Of a stretch of DNA of 64,000 nucleotides, positions 46,318 to 55,506 are shown piece by piece; the first letter of the stretch is position 1; each line of letters starts with the position of its first letter. The position numbers and the translations under genes are program-made. The notes below the pieces were generated by a model. It did not search any database and had not been told where the DNA came from. It saw only the letters and a list, made by a program, of their open reading frames with translations. Where the stretch lies: positions 3,487,352 through 3,551,351 of the forward strand of contig OX595988.1 in the NCBI GenBank assembly GCA_951394045.1, written 5' to 3'. Source of the stretch: Nitzschia sp. DOCU1. Its lineage: Eukaryota; Bacillariophyta; Bacillariophyceae; Bacillariales; Bacillariaceae.

Positions 46318-49300
46318 CTATTGCCGATATGGTTTGATACGGCGAATATTGATGCGCTCGATCACTACGGGTGATAGGCGTATAGTGACGGTGCCATTCG
46401 TGTGCACCTGAGTAATAGGATACGGGCCCTCAGCTCGTGGCTGCATCTTGTTAGGCTTATAGACTAACTTTAGCACTTGGTCACCAACGGCATAGTCGTA
46501 GGCAAAGCGTTGTCGATTGGCCCGGATCAATCGATCGTCTATTAGCTGCTGTCGCTTTTGTCGTATTGAGATAAGATCTGCAATGACAGGAATGTTGAGA
46601 ATCATGTCTCTGCCGAAAGCTATTGCACCAGGCGTGGATCCTAGTGTCTCGCTATAGGATGCTCGATGAGCAAACATTGCTTCGGCGATCGCGGCGTCAA
46701 CCATTTGCGCTGCGGTTATTACTCCAGCGGGTGGATTTAAGGTGCGTAACGTGCGCAACGAATTGCCTATTGTTTGGTGCATGCGTTCGCACACAGCATT
46801 GGCTTGCGGATTCTTCCGTGATATCGGATGCTTTTCGATATGATTGCGCGCGCACATTTGTTGGAAATGATATCCCGTGAATTCACGGCCCTGATCATAA
46901 ATGATGGTCTGGGGCATAGGATAGCGCGCGAGCCAGGTCTGCTCAAAGAGCTGCGCGATATGAGCCGCGCTCTTATTTTCGATCCTCACAATTTCCGTCA
47001 AATTGGTCACAAGATCGATTATTGTCAATGCTGAAAATGAAACGAGGTGGTTTCCGACCTCTATTTCCCATGGACCGATGAGATCGACTGCGACCTCTCG
47101 CCATGGTAATAGAGGAGCTTCCTTGGGAGCAAGGTGGCCATGTCCGCGGCCGACTAATTTCATGCGTTGGCATGTGTCGCATCGTTGGACTAATTCCTCA
47201 ATGCGTGCCTTTAATCTAGGATTGTAAAAATGCATAGACATTGTGTCGTAGAGGCGGGAGCCGCCAATGTGACTTAACGCATAATGGTACCAATGGATAC
47301 CGTCCTCTAACAATTCAAGAGGTAGATAGATTTTCCAGGGCTTGCCTGGCGATGAAGTATAGCACCACACATTTGTGTCAGGCGCCAACAATTTTCGTTC
47401 GTATCGCTGTGGATCATTTGCTGCTGCGGCTTGTAGAACGGCGTCCCGCTCCTGGGCCTCAACTATAGTATCGTAACCGAGTACGAAATTGTGTCCTGTC
47501 TGGGCAGGAAGGTGGACGAAGCAATCGCAGAGATCTGGATCGTCGATGGCCATGGAATAAAATGAATGTTTCGAGAGCATGTCTCGCGACGACGTCAATT
47601 CGGCAGCGTCTATTGCTTTCACGCTGTCATGAACGATATCCGACCGATATTGGTCGATAGGGTTTTTAAATCCCGTACTCTGCCTTTCAGTGATTGGCAG
47701 CCGTGAAAGGGCATCGGCGAGGGTATTCTCGTCGCCCTTAATATAATGAAAGATTGGAGCAAAGTCTTCTAAGAACATGCGCCATCTCATGACGCGTTGC
47801 GTCGTTAATTTATTAAAGGTTAAGTTTTTATGGTCGGTATAAACGTGTAGTTCTTTGCAACCAAATAGCATGGAGCGATACTCCTTAAGAGTCTCGACAA
47901 TCGAGAGGATCTCCTTCTCGCCAACAGTGTAGTTGCGCTGAGCAGGGTTTAATTTGCGTGAGTAATACGCGACGGGCTTACCGTCTTGAAAGATTGCGGC
48001 GCCAAGCTGGCGGTCGCTCGCATCGCAATATACATGAAAAGATTTATTATGGTCGGGGTAGTGGACGAAAACGTCCTTAGCTAGCATTGCTTTGGCTTGG
48101 TCAAAAGCCTTCTGACAATCCGCAGTCCAAACGAGTTTGCGTTTTCCGACCTGAGCCGTAAGTGGCGCTAATATGTGCGATCGGCGTGGGAACATGTCGC
48201 GATAGAACGTGACCGCGCCAATGAAAGACCGTAGTTCTGAGACAGTCGTTGGGCGGCTTATATTTAAGATCGCGTCGATCTTTTTCTTCCAGGGTCTGAG
48301 ACCCGTGGGAGTGAGCCAATAGCCCAGCCAGTCAGTCTCTTTCACGCCCCATTCGCACTTAAGGGGATTGATAGTAAAATTCTCGCGTTGGAGAATGGTA
48401 AGTACTCTATCGAGCGTGTTCAGATGATCATACCAAGAATTCGAGAAGATGCCAACATCGTCGATGTAAACTTCGGCGTCCTCAATTTCACGAAGGAGGT
48501 CTTCCATTGCTTCTTGAGCAATATCTGGAGATTGTTTGACGCCCATGGGGAGTCGATTATATCGGTAGTTACCGAAAGGAGTGCATATCGTGCACAACTC
48601 CTTGCCTTTATCGTCGAGTTCGAACGTGTAGAATTGCATGGAAATGTCGAGCTTAGTAAAATACTCATAGCCCGAGCGCTTCTTCAAAATATCGTGTATT
48701 TTGGGGATCGTATAGACTTTGCGCTTAATGCACTTATTTAGGGCGCGAAAGTCGCTAACCCAGCGGACTCGTCCATCCTTTTTCGGGATGATGAAAGTAG
48801 GCGCGAGCCATTCAGACGGGCCGCAGCGTGATAACACACCAATCTCAACCAGGCGGTCGAGTTCGTCTTTGAAAACTGCTTTATTACGTTCGGGGACCGG
48901 ATATGGTCGACTGTGGAAAGGCTTACTATCAGGTAGTAATTCTAGAGAGACTTTCTTGCGAAAGGTTGGCAAGCGTCCTGTGTTGACGAGGGTGCCATTG
49001 AAGAGAGCTTCATATTTACTAAGTATCTTAGTGAGGTCGTCTCGCTGAGACGTTGTCAAATGTAGCTGTTGCTTGGCAACATCGTCTGGCGCTGCAATCT
49101 CGTATTTGGATTGCTTAATGTCATCGCATGGACGACTTACCGCGAATACGTCGGCGATAGCCTCGTGATGTGCGGAATAAGGAGTGTCTATGTAAAAGCA
49201 AGGTGCCGTAGTTTCCTTATTTTCTATATCACGGTCAAAGTGATCTTTTGGCTTCCAGGGCACGACAGTGCCGAGCCAGGCGATTGTTTTTGTCGAGCAA

Positions 49301-49440
49301 AGGGCGTCGATACCAAGAGGTATAAGTACATCGGTTCCGAGAAGTAGGTCGTACGGTCCTAAGTCGGGCACGACATGCGCGCTAATTGGTTTGTCGACGC
49401 ACTGCGTCGGCGAGAATTCGGGAAAACGGATTTTTTTCAA
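46318..49440 (-). CDS. pol: Gypsy Pol: end of protease, RT, RNase H, integrase (about 1040 aa)
   Basis: The frame opens after a TGA at 49452-49450 and has no ATG start near its beginning; 49440 is TTG. It starts inside the protease, with DLLLGTDVL matching the C-terminal ILG part. RT follows with WLAPTFIIPKKDGRVRWV, LDISMQFYTFELDD, LPMGVKQSPDIA and the YIDDV active site. RNase H has YCDASDRQLGAA and TDHKNLTF. The integrase has an HHCC-type zinc region (ALSHIGG ... CDTCQRMK) and a core with VDLIGPWE, YDQGREF and NAVCERMHQT. A C-terminal GDQVLKLVYKP segment completes it. All catalytic residues looked for are present. It is plus-one relative to the gag frame. Confidence 0.88.
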   Translation of the reverse strand: MKKIRFPEFSPTQCVDKPISAHVVPDLGPYDLLLGTDVLIPLGIDALCSTKTIAWLGTVVPWKPKDHFDRDIENKETTAPCFYIDTPYSAHHEAIADVFAVSRPCDDIKQSKYEIAAPDDVAKQQLHLTTSQRDDLTKILSKYEALFNGTLVNTGRLPTFRKKVSLELLPDSKPFHSRPYPVPERNKAVFKDELDRLVEIGVLSRCGPSEWLAPTFIIPKKDGRVRWVSDFRALNKCIKRKVYTIPKIHDILKKRSGYEYFTKLDISMQFYTFELDDKGKELCTICTPFGNYRYNRLPMGVKQSPDIAQEAMEDLLREIEDAEVYIDDVGIFSNSWYDHLNTLDRVLTILQRENFTINPLKCEWGVKETDWLGYWLTPTGLRPWKKKIDAILNISRPTTVSELRSFIGAVTFYRDMFPRRSHILAPLTAQVGKRKLVWTADCQKAFDQAKAMLAKDVFVHYPDHNKSFHVYCDASDRQLGAAIFQDGKPVAYYSRKLNPAQRNYTVGEKEILSIVETLKEYRSMLFGCKELHVYTDHKNLTFNKLTTQRVMRWRMFLEDFAPIFHYIKGDENTLADALSRLPITERQSTGFKNPIDQYRSDIVHDSVKAIDAAELTSSRDMLSKHSFYSMAIDDPDLCDCFVHLPAQTGHNFVLGYDTIVEAQERDAVLQAAAANDPQRYERKLLAPDTNVWCYTSSPGKPWKIYLPLELLEDGIHWYHYALSHIGGSRLYDTMSMHFYNPRLKARIEELVQRCDTCQRMKLVGRGHGHLAPKEAPLLPWREVAVDLIGPWEIEVGNHLVSFSALTIIDLVTNLTEIVRIENKSAAHIAQLFEQTWLARYPMPQTIIYDQGREFTGYHFQQMCARNHIEKHPISRKNPQANAVCERMHQTIGNSLRTLRTLNPPAGVITAAQMVDAAIAEAMFAHRASYSETLGSTPGAIAFGRDMILNIPVIADLISIRQKRQQLIDDRLIRANRQRFAYDYAVGDQVLKLVYKPNKMQPRAEGPYPITQVHTNGTVTIRLSPVVIERINIRRIKPYRQ

Positions 49441-50947
49441 GACGTACTTTCAGTTTGCTCTCACTGACGCCAATACCGCGCAGGGGGAGCGCGTCGGTAC
49501 GCGTCGGCGTGCAGCCGGGCGGCAACGCTTTGTGTGACAACAATGTCACCTCACTGCCGATGTCGAAAAGAACCTTAAGAGGCGTTCGAGCGGCACATCC
49601 TTGGATGCTAGATACTAAGGCTAATGAAGTAGGACGTAAGCTAGTAGTGATATTCGTTAATGGACTATTTTCTGTTGAATCTGCCATGCTGTCTAAACTG
49701 CCTCCTTCGAGGTAAGTTTTATTCATCTCAGCAATATATATTTCGACATCGTCGCTGAACGACGCGCCGGTTTCTTCTACATCCAAGGGATTGAAGAGAT
49801 CAATTGCGTGAGAGACAGATGGCAAGATATCAACGACGTAGGACGTCGGCGTCGCGTAGGACTTACATTCAAGTTCGGGGTGCATGTTAAGCACCGAGTC
49901 GACGGACATGACGGACTCGTGGTCCTCGTTCTCGCTAGGAACGTTAAATTTGACCGTGCGCATCGACTCATCGCAAACTGGATTGACCACAAAGGATTCT
50001 GCCTTGTTGGCTGGCGGCTTGGAGTCGCTCTTGTTGCTCTTTTTGAAAGAGACCGTTTTCCTGTTGTTTTTGTTTTTGTTGAAGGCATTGGCATAGCAAT
50101 CGCCCCACTTGTGTCCGGAATCCGGGTGGACTGGGCAAGCTGCATCGTCCCCAATCCTAGTAGAAGGTTTCTTGGTTGAACCGTCGCTGGAATGACCACG
50201 CTTGCGCTGTCCATTTCGACGGTTGTTCGTGTCAACCTTATGCTCACGTTTGGGCTTGGTTTTGCTTGCAAAACGACGCTGTTTCGCGCTATTTTCATGC
50301 GCCTTGAAGGCGGCCCGAGTTTCCTGCTGACGGAAATAGTGAAGCATCTTAGCCAACGGGGTGGCCGAGGCGGAATTTCCCGCATCCGCAAAGCGGCTCT
50401 TCCAGGCGATGGGCATTCCATCGTGCAAGGCTTGCAAAAGCTGCCTTTGATCAAGCGGCGCCTCTTGTCCAGGCATCCAGTCGATGTAGCCGTTGATCTC
50501 GCGTAGGCGATAGTAGAATGCCTGCACCAACATGTGGTGAGGCTTCTTGTAAGCACGAAGCTGCTGGACGGCCTCGTAGCGGTCTTCCACGGCAGTATGG
50601 GCTGCAATGAAGTCCTTGGCGAAGACTTTGAAGTTTTCTGCGGTGTTGTGAGGGACGCCGACATGAATATCATCGTTCAGCACTTGGTCCTACACGGAGG
50701 TCAAAGGAATGCTTAAAGTGCGCGGGAAAAGCTTGAACAGGGACGGTCCCACGTGAGCCACGGTCGTGACGGCTTTCTCCGCGTTAGAGATGACTTTGTG
50801 GACGTGCTGGATGACAGTAGCCGTGTCAATACTCTCAAGACGACCCAGATGGGCCTCGTAGGCGTGGGCGTTGACCTTCCATTTCAATAGCACCTCAGTC
50901 GGAACTTCTGTCGGGATGAGGGGGAAAATCACAATATCGTCGTTCAT
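49382..50947 (-). pseudogene. gag: Gypsy gag and N-terminal protease with in-frame UAG
   Basis: The likely ATG is at 50947 (MNDDIVIFPLIPTEV). After 85 codons a UAG at 50692-50690 interrupts; the same frame then continues 433 codons to 49382. The middle is a helical capsid-like region (ENFKVFAKDFIAAHTAVEDRYEAVQQL ... FYYRLREINGYIDWMPGQE). A Cys/His cluster follows (CPVHPDSGHKWGDCYAN), a zinc-knuckle variant. The end holds the first half of a retropepsin, with LFDIGSEVTLLS as the active-site block. The frame diverges from pol at an A7 run (minus strand, 49437-49431), overlapping pol by about 68 nt. The UAG may be a mutation or a readthrough signal; the frame change cuts the protease domain. Confidence 0.75.
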
Positions 50948-51038
50948 CGTATCGATACTTATCTTAAACAAGACGGGGTTTCGTATTTTACTTAGCAGGT
51001 GTTTCTGCGAGTAGTGAGCGTGTAAGCTCTGATCAGAA

Positions 51039-51288
51039 TGCGTTATCCCACTAAAAGCAGAATAAAGGTCGATAATTTTGTGTGCTATTTTATCACGGTG
51101 TTTCAATCGATCTACGATCAACAGGCCCAAGGCACGATACCCTTCGTTCGCTTCGCTTCGCTTCGCCCCGCTGCGTCATCGGGGATACCCGAAGAGCGAA
51201 CGTGCGCTTTCTGTGTCGACGCGTCTTCTTCATTTCGTCGACCCAATCGATTCGTGGGGGAATGCCACGTATAGAGGCATCCACCGCA
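51039..51288 (-). repeat. Gypsy 5' LTR (250 bp)
   Basis: Identical to 45927-46176. The adjacent internal sequence on the minus strand, TTCTGATCAGAGC, shares ATCAGAGC with the usual initiator tRNA-Met 3'-end primer site, but the first bases do not match, so primer identity is uncertain. Confidence 0.93.
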
Positions 51289-51379
51289 AGGATACACCAA
51301 ATGTGGTTGAAGTTCGGTGCGATTATTACTTATGATGGGCTGTGTGGCATCCGTCAAAAGTGCAAAAGGCGTCCTTCCT

Positions 51380-52445
51380 GGGAGGTTAGGGAACGGTTAC
51401 ATCTGGGGGCATTTTGCATCCTTCATGCAAGAGTGCACGAATTCCCCGCACATGCACACTCAAGCCGAGCGACGAGCCCATGCTACAATTTCCCGCCAAG
51501 AAGGCGAATCTTCCCAAGACATTACGAGAGATTTAGCGGATAGCGCTGGATTAGTGGGGAAAAGCGACTGTTCTGTTGACATGGGGCATAATACCCAATG
51601 GCCTAAGGCCATTTCGAGCACGCAAAGCCTTCATTCGAAATTTGATAAGCCTTAACGGCATATAAAAAGAAGAAGGCATCTCACATAGCCGCAAACGTGC
51701 TCAAAGCGTTATGAAAAAGCAAATGTGACAGCATTCCCGCAACTTTTCATTTCTGCAAACTTTCATCAACTTTGAACCACTATATCTCCGCATGTACCAA
51801 ATGTATCACAAAACGGAAAGTTGATTCATGTCGCTCTGTTTTCGTACAATCGATCTATGTATAAATATTATTACTAATATATCAAACTTTGTTGAAATCG
51901 GGGCAACTCAAAAAAGTGCATAATTGCTAAGAAGGGGATTATGCACTTTTTGAAATGCAATAACAATCGATACATCAATCTAAAGAACTTTTAAAGATAT
52001 ACTTGGATAAACTTTGATATTTGTAATAAGATAGCTACAAGTGGAGATATGGCTATTCAAAGATGGCCATTTTGCAAAATGCAAAACAAACATTTGCAAA
52101 TGTTTGCAAATGTTTGTTTTGCATAACGCAACCAACATTTTTTAGTTAAGGACGGTGCTCATTTTGATATGCCCAAAGCAGTATGTGCATCAACCCAAAA
52201 ATGCCATGTGTTTGCCCAAAATCTGCCATGTGTATCAGTTGCCAGCCGGGCACCTCTTCCATGAAACTACCGATGGCAAGACGTCGGGGTTCTCATTGAG
52301 CAAGGGCAAGCGCACTTTTATCGTAGCTTGCATCGTGGTGACTCGTAGAGCACCCTGGGGGATTTGTGCACATGCGGGGGAATTTGTGCACTTTTGCATA
52401 AAAGCAAGCAAAATCTCCCCAGATGCAACCGTTCCCTAACCTCCC
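51380..52445. mobile_element. Non-autonomous inverted-repeat DNA element, 1.07 kb
   Basis: Begins with GGGAGGTTAGGGAACGGTT (51380-51398), and the same sequence is found inverted at 52427-52445. Imperfect similarity continues inward for about 80 bp on both sides (CATCTGGGG, then ATGCAAnAGTGCACnAATTCCCC). The NmrA copy-1 flank lacks the whole segment. No transposase frame is present, so it is non-autonomous or not a transposon at all. A clear target duplication could not be assigned. The interior has a 42-nt palindrome at 52081-52122. Confidence 0.7.
52081..52122. repeat. Perfect 20-bp-arm palindrome inside the inverted-repeat element
   Basis: Arms 52081-52100 (GCAAAACAAACATTTGCAAA) and 52103-52122 are perfect reverse complements separated by two bases (TG). 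Such a hairpin could be a fold-back core of the element. Confidence 0.85.
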
Positions 52446-54543
52446 TGCTTGGCAAAAAAACCAGTGAAATCATCACACAGCAAATGCCAAACGAAGCACA
52501 AGATAGCACCAGCAGGAGACTTCGGGGTAGATACCCTACAGTAGTAGAGGGCACTCCACCTCCATCAGTTGATATAGAGAGTAAAAGACATCAGGCATGA
52601 GCATCGATCGACGCCCCTCGATAATGGTCTTTCACACCTACAGTCCAATCCATGTCTACAAAGTTCATCCAACCAAACTCCGATTGACCATGGGCATGTT
52701 AAGTTTACGTGAACTTATTTCTTCCTGGTTCTGACTTGAAGCTTTCCCGGATTTCGCATGCCGTGCAACAACTCGCATGCCGTGCAACAATATGATGTAC
52801 TCGGCGCCATTCAAGATCGCTCTCTCAGCAAGCCTGGTTTAACTTGGTCCGGTCAAAACGCCCCCACTTGGATGGGGCGCAATTATCATCCCAGCGCTGT
52901 AACCTTCTTTGGGAGTTGAAGTTCCTTGTGAAGCGTCGAGCCCGAAAGACGTCTAAAACAAGCTATCGTCGAGCATTTTGGAATAAGGCGCTCGGATTTC
53001 ATCGTCGAGTCAAGCCTTCAAACGTGTGGTCTATTGTTACAGATCTTGAAGAGACCAGCAATATGATTGTTTTGACCCGAGCCCCAAAAGCTCCTCAGTC
53101 CCTGGTGGGGCCCTTGACGTGGTGTAAAGTCTACTACAGGAATTTGGAAAGATTCATTGGAGTAAGCCAGTGATATTGGCACCAAAATCTTGTAAGCCTC
53201 GGCCTTTCGATGTCTCGAAATTGTGGTGGTCGCCCAAATTTCAGTGGGCGGAAAGGTTTAGCATAGGCATTTGTGGTTTGGAAAATACGATTGTATGCTT
53301 TCATTGCCGCTATCGAAGTAGAAGACAACGACTTACGTCTGATTGCCCCGGAAAGAGTTGGTCGCTATTACGTAAGCGGTCAAAGAAGCTACCGTCGAGC
53401 ATGCGTATTTCTCACCGAAGAATCCAAGAACTAGGTGACGACGTTAACTTGTAGAGTCAAGCACTTAGCGGCGCGGTCTTGTAATTCTGACCGATCTTGA
53501 AGATACCCGCAAGATCCTCGGACCCTGAGGCCTTTGACGGCCGCAGCATTCCAATGGAACAATTCATTTCAAGAAGCCTCTAATGTTTTGACAGTTGAGA
53601 CTGTCATTCTTCAGATCCAATACAAACTTTTGAACCACTCGGAGGGAGCCTTGGGGTATTAGGGAGCCTTTGAGTATTGGCCACCACAATATCTTGCAAA
53701 TCTCGGCCTTTGAAAGTAACTAGGTCGTGGCTCATATTTGTGTGGGTGTTTTGGGATCGTCGGATCCTCGATGTGCCGTTGACGAACACTTGGAGCCGGG
53801 CTTGTGAGAGTTGACTCTATTTGGGCACTTTGTTTTACCAGAAATGTAGGAACGGCCACTAGATTGAAAACGCCGTACACGATGCAAAGGGTTCGACATT
53901 CCTCAAGGCGATCGCTTTTCCTGGTCTCGTCACGTTCGATCCATCGCTGTCTCCTGAAATAACAATGAAAAGGAATCCAAGCAGCGCGAACATGCAGAAG
54001 ATACAAATTAGCAAGAGCAACGGTCAATTGAATGCCGACATGTGGTGGTTGCAACTCTTTCACTCGATTGATTTGCCCCAAACGTGTCTCGGTGTGGGGC
54101 CCCTCAACAATCAGCCATTCCGGGAAAAGTGAGGCTGTTGCCTCGAGATAGCGACAAGACTACGGTATTTACTAGCTCGAAGTCCGGCACAAGCATGTTG
54201 AAATGGCGCCGGCGTAATGCATCAGAGGTTCAGCAGACAAAGGATGACATTGTCTTGTCACTCACAACACTGCACACCGTGGATTTGGAACGGGGCTTGG
54301 CTGGCGTTGAAGAGTGCCGAACTTCTCTTTTGATGAATATGGCGATTGCTAAGGCTACAATTATCTTTCTAGGCAGTGGCAGAGGGTTGATGACAAGATC
54401 TGTATTGACTAATTTGCCAACAAAGCAATGCAACAACGAATTCGAGAGACCAAAATTTACATATGAAGATCGCTATCCATTGGTGCCTTCCGAAATCGCA
54501 CAACCGTCAATCGTCTCACACGATCTAAACTTCTGTCGGCTTT
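52446..54543. other. 2.1-kb region, repeat remnants; no supported gene
   Basis: The first 155 bp complete the duplicated NmrA 5' region. Between 53000 and 53740 several diverged copies of a segment containing CTCGGCCTTT are seen (53180, 53690), also found at 40365, together with ACAGATCTTGAAGA/ACCGATCTTGAAGA at 53040 and 53491. Frames at 52844-53173 and 53659-54081 have no ATG start or family match. Confidence 0.4.
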
Positions 54544-55506
54544 CTATGCCTTTTGGTATTCTTGGAAAGTAAACTTATGGGCGATAGTCTTGCCGTATTC
54601 CACAGGATCCGTCAACTTGCGTCCGATCAACTCCTCCTGCGCAGGAATGGAACGGGCGGCATTGAAATCGTCAATGGTTCGGAGCCAATGTTCCATCATC
54701 TGTGCCAATTCCTCGGCACCAGGAAATCCGAACTCTGCAAACACCTCATAAGGCACGCAGTTGTATTTGATCGTCTTGCCCGTAGCCTTGGAATGAATCT
54801 CGGCAAGCTCATCGCCAGTGACCGAAAAGCTTGCTTGACCAATGTGCTTTCCGATCGTTTGTTCAGGCTTCATAAAGGCCGCAGCCACCAATGCGCCCAC
54901 GTCAGGAAGGATAGTCCAAGGGATCTTCTTGTCCTTGCCAAGAGGGAGGGTGAAACTGTAGCTTCCATCTTCGTTTCCAGCAAACGAAAAGAAAGACCCA
55001 AAGTTTTCAAAGAAGCAACTTGTAACCATAAAAGTCGTGGGCAGACCGTCAAAGTACTTCTCGGCACGGGCCTTGCCATCAAAGTGAGGAACATACATCT
55101 TGCCAGTTTCGTTCTCGTGCAAGACTTTGAAGTCGTCAGTGACGCCAGGAATGACCGTCTCTTCCAAAGTCGTGTAGACAACGTGCTTGATGCCAGGCGT
55201 GGCCTTGAGAGCATCGGCGGCGTTCTTGTACTGCTGCATCTCGACATCGACATTCATGCCTTCCCAAAAGTTGGCAACGACAAAGGCGCCATCGCATCCT
55301 TCAAAGGCGGCCTTGAGGGACTCGACGTCGTTGAGGTCTGCCTTCCTGACGGATACATTGGGCTTTTCGGCAAGGACCTTGGCCTTTTCTGCGTCGGGAT
55401 TGCGGGTAATGGCAACCACTTCAACTCCCTTTTCGCATAGCGCAGCAACGACGGCCCCGCCTTGTTGTCCCGTGGCACCTAGAACGGCAACTTTTGTTAC
55501 TGACAT
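54544..55506 (-). CDS. NmrA-like NAD(P)-binding protein, copy 3 (320 aa)
   Basis: ATG at 55506 gives MSVTKVAVLGATGQQGGAVV, with the GATGQQG nucleotide loop at residues 9-15. It is full length, with the FTFQEYQKA tail. It shares several segments with copy 1 rather than copy 2 (for example VGALVAAAFMKPEQTIGKHIGQASFSVTG). It also has private changes such as VYTTLEETVIPG and VTSCFFENFGSF. Unlike copies 1 and 2, its 5' flank (from 55507) is unrelated, so the duplication breakpoint lies at or near the start codon. No localisation signal. Likely the same redox-linked NAD(P)-binding role, with unknown partner. Confidence 0.9.
   Translation of the reverse strand: MSVTKVAVLGATGQQGGAVVAALCEKGVEVVAITRNPDAEKAKVLAEKPNVSVRKADLNDVESLKAAFEGCDGAFVVANFWEGMNVDVEMQQYKNAADALKATPGIKHVVYTTLEETVIPGVTDDFKVLHENETGKMYVPHFDGKARAEKYFDGLPTTFMVTSCFFENFGSFFSFAGNEDGSYSFTLPLGKDKKIPWTILPDVGALVAAAFMKPEQTIGKHIGQASFSVTGDELAEIHSKATGKTIKYNCVPYEVFAEFGFPGAEELAQMMEHWLRTIDDFNAARSIPAQEELIGRKLTDPVEYGKTIAHKFTFQEYQKA

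Larger units (their letters stand above)
45927..51288 (-). mobile_element. Ty3/Gypsy LTR retrotransposon, 5.4 kb, coding frames interrupted
   Basis: Two 250-bp LTRs (45927-46176 and 51039-51288) are identical by direct comparison and have TG...CA ends. A 5-bp target duplication AGGAT lies at 45922-45926 and 51289-51293. The order protease, reverse transcriptase, RNase H, integrase places it in Ty3/Gypsy. Gag holds an in-frame UAG and the protease changes frame, yet the LTRs show no divergence. It sits in the 5' region of NmrA copy 2; the equivalent empty site is at 43281. Confidence 0.95.

Noticed and set aside
53659..54081. 140-aa minus-strand frame with a vaguely CcmC-like hydrophobic stretch
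   Set aside because: No ATG start, no haem-handling WWD motif, and it overlaps repeat remnants.
54553..55440. 295-aa plus-strand frame
   Set aside because: Antisense to NmrA copy 3; similar antisense frames exist opposite copies 1 and 2, as expected from shared codon use.
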